A stretch of DNA of 64,000 bases from assembly GCA_963699525.1 (NCBI GenBank), contig CAVOUI010000009.1, forward strand, positions 124,001 to 188,000. The letters are read 5' to 3'. This DNA comes from SG8-41 sp963699525 (lineage in GTDB: Bacteria; Pseudomonadota; Gammaproteobacteria; Burkholderiales; SG8-41). Both the position numbers and the translations under genes were made by a program. The notes under the pieces were generated by a model, which had not been told where the DNA came from, did no database searches, and worked only from the letters and a program-made list of their open reading frames with translations. Positions 36,569 through 46,473 of this stretch are shown piece by piece; within the stretch, counting starts at the first letter, position 1, and every line of letters begins with the position of its first letter.

Positions 36569-38259
36569 TTACTTCTTGTTCTTCAGCGCGGCGGCGCGGA
36601 TCGCCGAAAGCGTCGTGCGCGTCGTGATCGCCTCGGGGTCGATGCGCAGGTCGATGAGGGAGGCGGTTTTCGCGCTCCACGCCCGCTCGAACGCGGCCGC
36701 GAAGTCCCCGGTCTTCTCCACCGTCTCGCCGTGGAGCCCGTAGGCGCGCGCGAGCGCGGCGAAATCGGGGTTCTTCAATTCGGTGCCGCTCACCCGTCCC
36801 GGGTAATCGCGCTCCTGGTGCATGCGGATCGTGCCGTACATGCCGTTGTTGACGACGAGGAACACGATCTTCAGGTCGTATTGCGCGGCGGTCGCCAGCT
36901 CCTGCCCGTTCATGAGGAAGTCGCCGTCGCCGTTGAACGAGATCACCGGCCGGCCGGGCTCCGCGAGCTTGGCGGCAACGGCGGCGGGCACCCCGTAGCC
37001 CATCGAGCCCACGGTCGGACCGAGTTCGGTGCGGTAACCGGGGTAGGGGTAAAAGCGGTGGACCCAACCGGCGAAGTTGCCGGCGCCGTTGGCGACGATC
37101 GTCTCCGGCGGCAGGCGCTTCGCCAAATACGCCACGACCTCGCTGGGATTGAGATTGCCCGGCGCGGGAACCGGCCGGATCCACGCCTCGAAGTCCGCGC
37201 GCGCGGAGCGCGTCCAGTCGCGCCACGCTGACGCGTCCACCGGGCGAGCTTTGCCGCGGCCCGCGCGAATTCCGGCATCCCGGAGTGAATGGGCAGGTCC
37301 GCCTCGTAAATTCGTCCCAGGTCGTCCGCCCCGGGCAGCACGTGCACGAGCTTCTGCGCCGGCCGCGGCACCGACAGCAGCGAATAGCCGCCGGTCGTCA
37401 TCTCGTCGAACCGCGCCCCAATCGAGAGCAGCAGGTCGCAGCCCTTGACGCGCTCGGACAGCGCGGGGTTGATGCCGATGCCGACGTCTCCGACGAAATT
37501 CGGCAGCCGGTTGTCGTAGAGGTCCTGGCAGCGGAACGCCGTGCCCACCGGCAGCTGGTTGGCTTCCACGAACGCGCGCAGATCCGCGCAGGCCTCAGCG
37601 CTCCAGCCGCCCCCGCCGAGGAGCACGAACGGGCGCTTCGCCCGCGCCAGCATCTCGCGCATCCGGTCGAGATCGGCCTCCCCCGGGTGCGCCGCGATGC
37701 GCTTGTAGGGGCCGGTATCGGCGACCGTGGCGGTCTCCGTGAGCATGTCCTCGGGGAGCGCCAGCGCCACCGGGCCCGGGCGCCCCGACATCGCAGTGTG
37801 GAACGCTCGGCTCACGTATTCCGGCACGCGGTCGGCGCGATCGATCTGCGCGACCCATTTGGTGAACGGGCCGTACATGCGGCGGTAGTCGATTTCCTGG
37901 AACGCCTCGCGCTCGACGAAGTCGTTCCCGACCTGCCCGATGAAGATGATCATCGGAGTCGAGTCCTGGTGCGCGGCGTGCACTCCGATCGAGGCATTGG
38001 TCGCGCCGGGGCCGCGCGTGACGAAGCAGATGCCGGGCCGGCCGGTGAGCTTCCCGTAGGCTTCCGCCATGTAGGCGGCGCCGCCGTCCTGGCGGCAGAT
38101 GACGTAGCGGATGCGGTCGCGGGCGTCGTAGAGCGCGTCGAGCGCCTCGAGATAGCTCTCGCCCGGCACACCGAACGCAAGTTCCACTCCGTGGACCTTG
38201 AGCGCGTCAACCAATAACTGTCCGCCGGTGCGGGTGAGGGTGGTCTCGGAGATCTTCAT
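36569..38259 (-). CDS. Thiamine diphosphate-dependent enzyme (acetolactate synthase large-subunit-like), one frameshift
   Basis: A ThDP enzyme of about 563 residues. The N-terminal domain (GGQLLVDALKVHGVELAFGVPGESYLEALDAL) leads to CRQDGGAAYMAEAYG, where the activating glutamate is replaced by Asp (GAC). Then come FVTRGPGATNASIGVHAAHQD and the central domain. A base is missing near 37243 (probably one G of a GGG run), after which PVDASAWRDW continues. The ThDP domain has GSMGYGVPAAVAAKLAEP and NGDGDFLMNGQEL followed by NNGMYGTIRMHQE. It is divergent from the amidase gene. The fold is clear but the reaction is not; the Glu-to-Asp change may affect cofactor activation if real. Confidence 0.87.
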
Positions 38260-38351
38260 ACGGCAAAAAGCCTATCACGATCCACGGCGGGCGTGGCGTT
38301 GACGCCCTGTCTGCTTTCTCCCTACCATGCCGGCTCCCGGATGGAGGAAGC

Positions 38352-39765
38352 ATGGGCGAGCTGTGGCGGCTTTCCGCGGTGGAGGCAGTGCGCCGGCTCA
38401 AGCGCCGCGAAGTCTCGCCGCTCGAGCTGATCGACGCCGCCGCGGCCCGCATCGAGGCGACCAATCCAAAGATCAACGCGCTGGTGACGCTCTGCTACGA
38501 GCGCGCCCGGGAGCACGCGCGGCGCATCATGAGCGAGCAGCGGGCGGATCCGCCGCCGCATTATCTGCACGGGCTGCCGATCGCGGTGAAGGACGGCACC
38601 GACGTCGCGGGCGTGCGCTGCACTTCCGGCTCGCGTATCTACGCTGACCGCATCGCGCCGGCCTCCGATGTCGTCGTCCAGCGGCTGGAGGCGAACGGCG
38701 CGGTGGTGATCGGGAAATCCAACCTGCCCGAATTCGCCGCGGGCGGCAACACCTTCAACGACGTGTTCGGCGCCACGCTCAACCCATGGGACGTGCGCAT
38801 GACCTCGAGCGGCTCCTCCGGCGGATCCGCGGCGGCGCTGGCCGCGGGCCAGGTGTGGCTTGCGACCGGCGGCGATTTCGGCGGCAGCATCCGCACGCCC
38901 TCGAGCTACTGCTCGACGACGGGGTTGCGGCCGAGTCCGGGCATGGTGCCGCGAACGTCGCGGCAGCCGTTCAATCCGCTGTCGGTGGAAGGGCCGATGG
39001 CGCGCGACGTCGCGGACACGGCCCTCATGTTCGACGCCGAGGCGGGGTGGCATCCCGCTCGATCCCCTGTCGCAGGTCGGCCCGCATCCGAGCTTTTCGG
39101 GAGCGGCAGCGCGCCCGCAGAGGCCGGCACGGGTCGCGTTCAGCACCGATCTCGGCATCGCGCGCGTGGTCGGTCGCGAGGTGCGCGCGGTCTGCCGGGG
39201 GGCGGCAGAGAAGCTTGCGCGCGACGGGGTGACGGTGGAGGAGGCGCATCCCGACCTGTCCGATGCCGAAAAGACTTTCCTCACGCTGCGTGGCGCGGTG
39301 TTCATCGCGCGTCACGCCCAGCTCATGGAGAAATACCGGCATCTCTACAAGCGGGAGATCATCGACAACACCGAGTTCGGCCTCAAGCTGACGCCCCGGG
39401 AGATCGTCGAGGCGGAAGTCGCGCAAGGCGAGCTGATCCGGCGCACGGCGAAGTGGTTCGAGAGCTACGACCTGTTGATCTGCCCGGCGGTGAGCTGCCC
39501 GCCGTTCGATGTCAATCAGCGCTACCCGGAGGAAGTGGACGGGATCCGCTTCGAAGGCTACATGGGCTGGCTCGTCCTGACCCTCGCCATCACCGTGACC
39601 GCGTGCCCCGTGATCGCGCTGCCGGGCGGCTTCACCGCTTCCGGTTTGCCGATCGGATTGCAGCTCGTCGGGCCGCCGCGCAGCGACGCGAAGCTCTTCT
39701 CGATGGCGGCTTATCTGGAATCATTGCTGAACGTCGCGCCCCGGACGCCGATCGATCCGCACTAG
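38352..39765 (+). CDS. Amidase-signature family amidase, one frameshift
   Basis: An amidase of about 470 residues hydrolysing a carboxamide to acid and ammonia. The Ser-cisSer-Lys triad is visible: Lys in LPIAVKDGTDVAG, the Ser-rich MTSSGSSGGSAAALAAG, and the nucleophile loop GGDFGGSIRTPSSYC. One extra base near 39046 (gcggggtggc) shifts the frame after VADTALMFDAEAG; it resumes with IPLDPLSQVGPHPSFSGA and ends with PVIALPGGFTASGLPIGLQLVGPP, a normal C-terminus. The start ATG 38352 follows ggaggaagc. It is divergent from the ThDP enzyme gene. The substrate is unknown. Confidence 0.87.
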
Positions 39766-39779
39766 CGGGGAAGGGGTAC

Positions 39780-39804
39780 AAAAAAACCCCGGCATAAGCC
39801 GGGG
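39780..39804 (-). terminator. Rho-independent terminator reading on the minus strand
   Basis: CCCCGGC (39787-39793), loop ATAA and GCCGGGG (39798-39804) form a 7-bp hairpin. On the minus strand it is followed by seven Ts (complement of the A-run 39780-39786). No minus-strand gene is recognisable nearby, so it either ends an unannotated small transcript from 39.8-40.1 kb or serves weakly after the amidase gene. Confidence 0.7.
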
Positions 39805-40108
39805 GAAACAGGGGAGGGATAGAACCACGCCGGTTATGATGCTGCCGACATAGTCCTCGAGCCCTTTACTTAGCAGGGGGCGTGCCAGATATGGATATCC
39901 AAGTAGATCAACGGGTTGTCGACACGGTTCGGGGCGTTCAAGGGGCCGGACTGTCGCCGCGGAGAGACGGAACTATTTATCGCGCGGAGCAATTGGCTGA
40001 ACGGGGGCGCTTTTTTTTGTCGCCCGCGACCGACAAGGGTCTTTGTGATCGGCAACTTGTTGAATTATCTGGAATTCCGGAAACCACAGGCTACCGGAGC
40101 GGACGCCT
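39805..40108. other. Gene-poor region before a CoA-transferase
   Basis: About 300 bp without a credible protein gene. Short open frames here (for example plus 39882-40112) have no recognisable domains and atypical composition. The stretch is comparatively AT-rich and holds an eight-T run at 40011-40018 flanked by GGGCG and CGCCC. Together with the minus-strand terminator at 39780 it could encode a small RNA, which is speculation. Confidence 0.4.
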
Positions 40109-41311
40109 GTGAGCGACGCGAAACAACTTCCACTCCAGGGCATCCGGGTGATCGAACTCGGCACGCTGATCGCCGGGCCGTTTTGTGCGCGCCTGCTCGC
40201 CGAGTTTGGCGCGGAGGTCATCAAGATCGAGCCGCCGGGCGCCGGCGATCCGCTGAGGAAATGGCGCAAGCTGCACCAGGGCACGTCGCTGTGGTGGTAC
40301 GCGCAAGCGCGCAACAAGAAATCGGTGACGCTCGACCTCAAGCACCCCGAAGCACAGGAGATCGTGCGCAAGCTCGCGGCCGGCGCGGACATCGTGGTCG
40401 AGAATTTCCGGCCCGGCGCGTTGGAGAAGTGGGGCCTCGGCTGGGAGCGCCTCTCGAAGCTGAATCCCGGGCTCGTCATGGTGCGGCTTTCGGGCTTCGG
40501 GCAGACCGGACCCTATCGCGACCGTGCCGGCTTCGGCGCGATCGGGGAGTCCATGGGCGGCATGCGCTACGTCACCGGCTACCCGGACCGGCCGCCGGTG
40601 CGCGTCGGCGTCTCGATCGGGGATTCGATCGCCGCGCTGCACGGGGTGATCGGCGCGCTGATGGCGCTGCACCACCGCAACGTCAACGGGGGGCGCGGGC
40701 AGTATGTCGACGTTGCCCTGTACGAGGCGGTCTTCAATATGATGGAGAGCGTGCTGCCCGAATACGACATGTTCGGCTTCGTGCGCGAGAGAAGCGGTGC
40801 GTCGCTGCCCGGCATCGTGCCCTCCAATACCTATGTCACCCGTGACCGCAAGTACGTCGTGATCGGGGCCAACGCCGATTCGATCTTCAAGCGCATGATG
40901 AACGCGATCGGGCGGCCCGATCTCGCGGCCGACCCTTCGCTCGCGCACAACGACGGGCGCGTGGCGCGCACCGATGAGATCGAGAGCGTGATCGGAGGCT
41001 GGGTCTCCGCGCACGATCTCGCGCACGTGCTGGAGGTGCTGGAAAAGGCGGACGTTCCGAGCGCCAAGATTTACGACATCGCCGACATCGCGAGCGATCC
41101 GCATTACGCGATGCGGGAGATGGTCCAGCAGTTCACCCTGCGGGACGGCAAGCCGCTCAAGCTTCCGGGCATCGTGCCCAAGCTGTCGGAAACCCCGGGC
41201 GAAACGAAGTGGATCGGACCGGCGCTCGGCGAGCACACGGCCGAGGTGCTCACCGCTCTCGGCTACAGCGAGGAGCAGCAACGGGAACTGAAGCGGCGCG
41301 GAGTCATCTGA
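40109..41311 (+). CDS. CaiB/BaiF family III CoA-transferase
   Basis: A 400-residue CoA-transferase starting at GTG 40109 (VSDAKQLPLQGIRVIELGT). It has the family elements GPFCARLLAEFGAEVIKIEPP, NKKSVTLDLKHPEA, VENFRPGALEKWGLG and RLSGFGQTGPYRDRAGFG, with a catalytic-Asp candidate in VSIGDSIAALHG. The C-terminal part contains VRRTDEIE-type and DVPSAKIYDIADIASDPHY segments. It stands alone between the amidase and a Bug binding protein. Substrate unknown; with the Bug gene 94 bp downstream it may activate the imported acid. Confidence 0.9.
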   Translation: MSDAKQLPLQGIRVIELGTLIAGPFCARLLAEFGAEVIKIEPPGAGDPLRKWRKLHQGTSLWWYAQARNKKSVTLDLKHPEAQEIVRKLAAGADIVVENFRPGALEKWGLGWERLSKLNPGLVMVRLSGFGQTGPYRDRAGFGAIGESMGGMRYVTGYPDRPPVRVGVSIGDSIAALHGVIGALMALHHRNVNGGRGQYVDVALYEAVFNMMESVLPEYDMFGFVRERSGASLPGIVPSNTYVTRDRKYVVIGANADSIFKRMMNAIGRPDLAADPSLAHNDGRVARTDEIESVIGGWVSAHDLAHVLEVLEKADVPSAKIYDIADIASDPHYAMREMVQQFTLRDGKPLKLPGIVPKLSETPGETKWIGPALGEHTAEVLTALGYSEEQQRELKRRGVI

Positions 41312-41315
41312 GCGC

Positions 41316-41338
41316 GCGTTGCCAACCCGTTGGCACGC
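41316..41338. terminator. Possible hairpin after the CoA-transferase
   Basis: GCGTTGCCAA and TTGGCACGC pair around CCCG with one mismatch, five bases after the CoA-transferase stop. There is no T-run, so intrinsic termination is uncertain. Confidence 0.4.
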
Positions 41339-41404
41339 TGATAATGTTGCCAGCGGATTACAGCCCTGCCAGTTCCCGATCAGGACCCATTGCAGGAGGA
41401 GACG

Positions 41405-42355
41405 ATGAAATTGCGGAACACACTGTGCTTGCTGTTTGCATCGATCGCATGTGCGGCCGGCCCGGCTACGTCGGCTTACCCGGAAAAGAATATTCAGTAC
41501 ATCATTCCGTTTGTCCCGGGAGGGGAATCAGACGTGATGGCGCGCTGGCAGCAGACGATTTTTCGCGTCAAGTACAAGCACGAACTGATCGTCGTCAACA
41601 GGCCGGGCGCTGGCGGCGCGCTCGCCTGGACGCAACTGAACCAACTTACTAGTGACGGCTACACCATCATGGGCTGCAATCTGCCGCACATCGTGCTGCA
41701 GCCGCTGGAGGGGCAAATTCAGTACAAGACCGCGGACATCACGCCGGTCTACTGGTTTCATTACACGGCGGACGCCATCATCGTTGCCGCCGACAGCCCG
41801 TATAAGACGTTCGGCGACCTGGTCAAGGCGGGCAAGGCGAAGCAGGGCGAGCTTTCCTTCGGCGGCTCGGCGACGTTCTCGGCCAACCATCTCGCGCACG
41901 AAAAGTTCAACCTTTACACGGGCGTGAAGAGCACCTATGTGCCGTTCAAGGGCACGGGTGAGCTCGTCACTGCGGTGCTCGGCAAGCACGTCACGGGCGC
42001 GATGTCGTATGTCCCGCTCGCGTTGCAGCAAAAAGGCCGCGTGCGCATGCTGGCCGTGGCCCTCGACAAGCGCCATCCGGCCTTCCCTGAAGTGCCGACG
42101 TTCAAGGAGCTCGGGATCAAGTGGGTGGACGGCGCCTACCGCGGCGTCGCGGTGCCCAAGTCCACGCCGCTCGACGCGCGAAAGAGAGTTTCTGACATGA
42201 TGGCGGAGCTGAACAAGGACCCGCAGATTCTCAAGTGGATGGCGGACGGCGGCTTCGAGGTCGTGGACATACCCTACGACAAGAATGCGGCGTTCATTAA
42301 GGAGCGTAGCACGGAGTACCTGGAAATCGCCAAGCGCATGGGCCTGCTGAAATGA
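41405..42355 (+). CDS. Tripartite tricarboxylate transporter substrate-binding protein, divergent
   Basis: A 316-residue binding protein starting at ATG 41405 after aggaggag, with a signal peptide (MKLRNTLCLLFASIACAAGPATSA). It has YPEKNIQYIIPFVPGGESDVMARW and NRPGAGGALAWTQLN, but the other motifs diverge from the other Bug proteins here: SDGYTIMGCNLPHIVLQPL, PYKTFGDLVKAGKAKQGELSFGG, PFKGTGELVTAVLG. The acidic PGGESD loop and altered central motifs suggest a different ligand class. It lies between a CoA-transferase and an MFS transporter. Confidence 0.88.
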   Translation: MKLRNTLCLLFASIACAAGPATSAYPEKNIQYIIPFVPGGESDVMARWQQTIFRVKYKHELIVVNRPGAGGALAWTQLNQLTSDGYTIMGCNLPHIVLQPLEGQIQYKTADITPVYWFHYTADAIIVAADSPYKTFGDLVKAGKAKQGELSFGGSATFSANHLAHEKFNLYTGVKSTYVPFKGTGELVTAVLGKHVTGAMSYVPLALQQKGRVRMLAVALDKRHPAFPEVPTFKELGIKWVDGAYRGVAVPKSTPLDARKRVSDMMAELNKDPQILKWMADGGFEVVDIPYDKNAAFIKERSTEYLEIAKRMGLLK

Positions 42356-42451
42356 AAAGAATCCGCTAAGTAGTCGCAGCTGTTATTTCAGGCGGTTGGC
42401 GGCCCCTCCCGCGCGAGTACGCGTTCTCGGACCGGCCGTCGGATTCCTAAA

Positions 42452-43748
42452 TTGACTGATTCTCCGGCAGGAAAGAACCTCGCTCCCGGCGTACGCACGA
42501 GCGAGGTGATTTCGTGGGCGATGTACGACTTTGCCAACTCCGGCTACACCACCGTCGTCACCACGGCCGTATTCAATGCGTATTTCGTCGCTGTGGTGGC
42601 GGGCAACGCGCCGTGGGCCACCTTCGCCTGGACCGCCGCGCTCGCGGTTTCCTATGCGCTGATCGTGATAACCGCCCCGGTCATCGGCGCCTATGCCGAT
42701 GTTCACGCTGCAAAGAAGCGATTGCTGCTCTTCACCACGGCGGGGTGCGTCGTCTTCACGGCCGGGCTGGCGCTGGTCGGGCGCGGGGAGCTCGCGCTCG
42801 GCGTCGCATTGGTGATTCTCTCCAACTATTTTTTCGGCAGCGGCGAGAACCTGATTGCGGCCTTCCTGCCGGAAATCGCGCGCGGCGAGGCGATGGGCAA
42901 GGTTTCAGGATGGGGTTGGAGCCTGGGCTACTGCGGCGGCCTGACGGCGCTCGGGCTGTGCCTCGCCTACGTGACCCATGCGCAGGCGCACGGCGCAACG
43001 GCCGAAGCGTTCGTGCCCGTCACCATGCTGATTACCGCGGCGGCTCTTCGCGATCGCGAGCCTCCCGACGTTCATCTTCCTGAGGGAACGGGCCCAACCG
43101 GTCGTTGGCGCCCGCGATATCACGAGAAGCGCGTTCGCGCGTCTCGCGGATACGCTGGGCCATGCGCGCCGCCATGCCGACCTGTGGCGATTTCTGGTGT
43201 GCGTGGTGTTCTACCAGGCCGGCATCCAGACGGTGGTGGCGCTCGCCGCGGTGTATGCGCAGGAGGTCATGCGATTCACCACGCGCGACACGATCTTCCT
43301 GATCCTGGTCGTCAACGTGACCGCGGCGGCGGGCGCTTTCGCGTTCGGCCACGTGCAGGACCGGATCGGGCACGTGAGGACCCTGGCGCTAACGATGATC
43401 GGGTGGCTGACCGCGGTGGTTCTGGCGTGGCTGGCCGAGACCGCGACGATGTTCTGGATCGTCGCCAACCTGGTCGGGGTCTGTATGGGCTCCAGCCAGT
43501 CCGCGGGGCGCGCCCTGGTGGGCTATCTCAGCCCCCCGACGCGCACCGCCGAATTCTTCGGCCTGTGGGGGCTCGCGGTGAAGCTCTCCGCAATCCTCGG
43601 TCCCCTGACCTATGGCCTGGTCACGTGGATCACGCTGGGAAATCACCGCTTTGCAATGCTGGTGACCGGCCTGTTTTTCGTCGCAGGCCTCGCAATTCTG
43701 GCTGGTCTCGATGTGGCGCGCGGAAGGCGTGCGGCGCTCGAGAGCTAG
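42452..43748 (+). CDS. MFS transporter (UMF1/Atg22-like), one frameshift
   Basis: A membrane transporter of about 430 residues, 11-12 helices, of the UMF1 branch of the major facilitator superfamily: SEVISWAMYDFANSGYTTVVTTAVFNAYF at the N-terminus (the WxxYDFANS signature), PVIGAYADVHAAKKRLLL and SNYFFGSGENLIAAFLPEI. One extra base near 43041 (gcggcggctc) breaks the frame; it resumes with LFAIASLPTFIFLRERAQP and continues to VVFYQAGIQTVVALAAVYA and GHVQDRIGHVRTLAL. The start is given as TTG 42452, with no clear ribosome binding site, so it may begin elsewhere. Substrate unknown. Its stop overlaps the convergent CREST gene. Confidence 0.82.
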
Positions 43749-44530
43749 CCGACACGCGCTTTTCGCAACCGCAGCCACCCGAACAAGAATGCAAGGCCGA
43801 CGCCGGCCAGGACGTGCTTCAGGCTGTGCCCGCTGATGAGTCCGCCCGTCAGGCGGAACACTTCGTGATCGAAGCGCTCGAGCACTCCCATGGCGATCTC
43901 GATGGCGAGCGCTGCCACGAGCCAACTCGTTCCGGTGTGGCGCGGCTGCCGCAGGATCACCAGTAATGCGATTGCAGCGCCGGTGCCGAGGCGTACGATC
44001 AGGTAGAGGAGAAGGTCCCCTTGCCCCATCGCCTCGGAGACCCCCCAGACGAAAACGCTGGCAACGCCGAGCGCGATGAATGGCCACAGCGCAATGCGCG
44101 CAAACAAGGGATGCACGCGGTCGGCCATCACGAGCGCGAGCAGTGACATGAGCACGACCGCGATCGGCAACCGGTCCCAGACGAGCGGCGCGTTCGACGG
44201 CGCCCAGTGGTAATACGCGGACCCGAAACCGGTCAGGATCGATGCCGCGATCAGGACATTGACGGCGGCGTGTTCCTCAAGGGCAATTGTCATCCTCGGG
44301 CGAAGCGCTAGGCCCAGTAGGCCGGCCGCGAGTATCGAGAGGTTCGAGAGGACGTCCCAGGCGTGCGGCACTCCGCCGAGGGCCGTCCGCGTGTCGGCGA
44401 ACATGTGGTACGCGGGGTCCTGCGGCAGCGGGCCGATCGCGAGACGCAGCAATCCATAAAGGGCTGCGACCGTGCCGATCATCAGCCACACCTGTCGGCG
44501 GACGCGGAGGGCGTCGTTCACGCCGCTCAT
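43745..44530 (-). CDS. CREST-superfamily membrane hydrolase (alkaline ceramidase-like)
   Basis: A 261-residue protein with about seven predicted membrane helices. The five residues that define the CREST hydrolase superfamily (alkaline ceramidase, PAQR and Per1-type) appear to be present: Ser104 and His108 in GSAYYHW, Asp119 in LVWDRLP, and His235/His239 in GHSLKHVLAG. The N-terminal FADTRTALGGVPHAWDVLSNL also fits bacterial ceramidase-like proteins. It probably cleaves an amide or ester in a membrane lipid using zinc, which is inference. Its ATG overlaps the stop of the LuxR-type regulator gene (ATGA), so the two are translationally coupled. Confidence 0.75.
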   Translation of the reverse strand: MSGVNDALRVRRQVWLMIGTVAALYGLLRLAIGPLPQDPAYHMFADTRTALGGVPHAWDVLSNLSILAAGLLGLALRPRMTIALEEHAAVNVLIAASILTGFGSAYYHWAPSNAPLVWDRLPIAVVLMSLLALVMADRVHPLFARIALWPFIALGVASVFVWGVSEAMGQGDLLLYLIVRLGTGAAIALLVILRQPRHTGTSWLVAALAIEIAMGVLERFDHEVFRLTGGLISGHSLKHVLAGVGLAFLFGWLRLRKARVG

Positions 44531-44811
44531 GATACTGACTGACCTGTCTCGTGCAATTCAGTCTGCGCTCCAAACAGGCGCAGCTCGGTCGCCCGCCAGA
44601 CGGCCGCGCGCGCGGAATGGACATCGAGCTTGCGGTAGACGTTCTTGACGTGGCTCTCGACGGTGTGCACCGACATCCCGAGCCGGTCGCCGACCTGTAT
44701 GTAGGTGCAACCGCGGGCCAGCAACCGCAGCACCTCGGCTTCGCGGGGCGTCAGCTGACCCGCCACAACGACGGGTTGGAAATCGCGCGCCCTCACCGGT
44801 GTTTTCAGCAC
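44527..44811 (-). CDS. Small LuxR-type HTH regulator
   Basis: A protein of about 94 residues consisting almost only of a LuxR/NarL helix-turn-helix: QLTPREAEVLRLLARGCTYI, VGDRLGMSVHTVESHVKNVYRKLDVHSARAAV. GTG 44811 was chosen because gggagg lies five bases upstream. The open frame extends to 44958, but that part translates an AT-rich promoter-like stretch. There is no receiver or autoinducer domain, so it resembles stand-alone GerE-like regulators. It is translationally coupled to the CREST hydrolase gene and divergent from the sigma-54 activator, so it may control this locus. Confidence 0.8.
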   Translation of the reverse strand: MLKTPVRARDFQPVVVAGQLTPREAEVLRLLARGCTYIQVGDRLGMSVHTVESHVKNVYRKLDVHSARAAVWRATELRLFGAQTELHETGQSVS

Positions 44812-44965
44812 GGCCACCTCCCAGGATCTTGGTAGTCGCTGAGTTCCATAGCGGGGATCGTGCCATGTGTATAAGTATCTGTTTCTAATATGATTAAATT
44901 TATAGGGACACTTTCTTAACAGCATTCTCATGGCATTTACTGATGGGATGGCATACATTTAATGC
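44812..44965. promoter_or_regulatory. AT-rich divergent intergenic region
   Basis: The segment 44865-44965 is markedly AT-rich (runs such as TAATATGATTAAATTTATAG) in a GC-rich window. It separates the LuxR-type gene from the sigma-54 activator and very likely carries promoters for both. No clean -24/-12 or -35/-10 match was identified. Confidence 0.55.
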
Positions 44966-46444
44966 ATGTCAGGCCCGCAGCTTAGCGCATCAGATCGCGA
45001 CTTCTTAGCGGCGCTGGCGGAAGTTGCGTTCGGTAATCCGTTCAATCCGCAGCGCGCCAAGCTCATCGTGCAGCTCGCCCCGGGCGTGCCGCTCGGAAAC
45101 CTAACGACGTACCGCGAGGCGCTCGCAAAAATGGTCACGCCACGCCTTGCGCCATGGCTGAACGAAGGCGCTTCTGCCCTGCAGCGACTCGGGGCGCAAG
45201 AACGGCGCCTGCTGGAGCCTGCGCTCCTCTACGTCGCCTACCACCGTTACGTGCCGCAGCTCGACGCGCACATCGAAAAGCAGGCAGGGCAGGGGGGCGC
45301 AGCGCTGGCGGTGCCGTTCGCAGAGGATGCGGTCGCGGAGCTTGCGCGCAGCGGCTTCTCGGAGGAGCGGGCAGTGCGCTATTTCGCGGCGTTTTTCCAG
45401 TTGCGGCGCGCGTTCTACTTCATCCTCGGGTCGCTCGCGGGCGAGTGTGAATCCATGCTCCGGCTGCGCGAGGCGCTGTGGAACAACGTGTTCACTCACG
45501 ATATGCGCGGCTACGACGCGGCGCTGTGGAATCGCATGGAGGACTTCTCGACGCTGCTGCTGGGGGAGACCGGGACGGGGAAGGGCTCCGCCGCCGCCGC
45601 CATCGGCCGCTCGGAGTTCATTCCGTACCTCCCGGCGCAGCGCCGCTTCGCGGCCAATTTCGCGGAGAGCTTCATTGCGATCAACCTTTCACAGTACCCG
45701 GAAACGCTGATCGAGTCCGAGCTGTTCGGCCACCGCAAAGGGGCTTTCACGGGAGCCATCGACCATCACGAGGGCATCTTCGAGCGCTGCAACGCGCACG
45801 GCGCGCTGTTTCTGGACGAGATCGGCGAAGTGTCGGTGCCGGTGCAGATCAAGCTGCTGCAGGTGCTCCAGGAGCGGACCTTCACCCCCCTCGGCGGGCA
45901 CGCGAAGAAACGGTTCTCGGGGCGCGTCATCGCGGCCACCAACCGGCCGCTCGACAAGCTGCGGCGCGAAGGCCGCTTCCGCGAGGACTTCTTCTACCGC
46001 CTGTGCTCGGACGTGATCGAAGTCCCCACGCTGCGACAGCGCATCGCGGAATCGCCCGGGGAGCTCGAGCAACTCGTGCAATTGCTGGTGACGCGGATCG
46101 CCGGGGAGCAGGCGTCGGAGCTCGCGGCGTCCATCATGGAAGCGCTCGAGCGCGATTTGCCGCGCGGCTATCGCTGGCCGGGCAACGTGCGCGAGCTCGA
46201 GCAGGCGGTGCGGCGCATCCTGCTGACCGGACGCTACACCGGCGGGGTCGTCGAGGCCGCGCTGAGCGAGGAGGACGCGCTGGTGGAGAAACTGCGAGCG
46301 GGGCAGCTCACGGCCGACGAGCTGCTCGGGCGGTATTGCGCCATGCTCCATCGGCGGCTCGGAACGTACTCGGATGTGGCGAGGCAGACCGGGCTCGATC
46401 CCCGAACCTCGCGCAAGTACGTCGAGGGCGCGAAATCCGGATGA
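44966..46444 (+). CDS. Sigma-54-dependent transcriptional activator
   Basis: A 492-residue bacterial enhancer-binding protein. Residues 1-185 form a helical N-terminal domain I do not recognise; it has no receiver, GAF or PAS signature. The AAA+ domain has Walker A GETGTGKG (200-207), the sigma-54-contact loop GAFTGA (259-264), Walker B ALFLDEIGE (280-288), AATNRPL and RWPGNVRELEQ. Between Walker A and FIAINLSQ there is an insert of about 30 residues. The C-terminus has a Fis-like HTH (DVARQTGLDPRTSRKYV). Two large paralogous genes follow in the same orientation and are its most likely targets or partners. Confidence 0.9.
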   Translation: MSGPQLSASDRDFLAALAEVAFGNPFNPQRAKLIVQLAPGVPLGNLTTYREALAKMVTPRLAPWLNEGASALQRLGAQERRLLEPALLYVAYHRYVPQLDAHIEKQAGQGGAALAVPFAEDAVAELARSGFSEERAVRYFAAFFQLRRAFYFILGSLAGECESMLRLREALWNNVFTHDMRGYDAALWNRMEDFSTLLLGETGTGKGSAAAAIGRSEFIPYLPAQRRFAANFAESFIAINLSQYPETLIESELFGHRKGAFTGAIDHHEGIFERCNAHGALFLDEIGEVSVPVQIKLLQVLQERTFTPLGGHAKKRFSGRVIAATNRPLDKLRREGRFREDFFYRLCSDVIEVPTLRQRIAESPGELEQLVQLLVTRIAGEQASELAASIMEALERDLPRGYRWPGNVRELEQAVRRILLTGRYTGGVVEAALSEEDALVEKLRAGQLTADELLGRYCAMLHRRLGTYSDVARQTGLDPRTSRKYVEGAKSG

Positions 46445-46473
46445 CGCGGATGCGAAGCAGCTAAAATATCGCG

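Noticed and set aside
39882..40112. 76-codon plus-strand frame
   Set aside because: No ribosome binding site or domain, and it runs into the CoA-transferase start.
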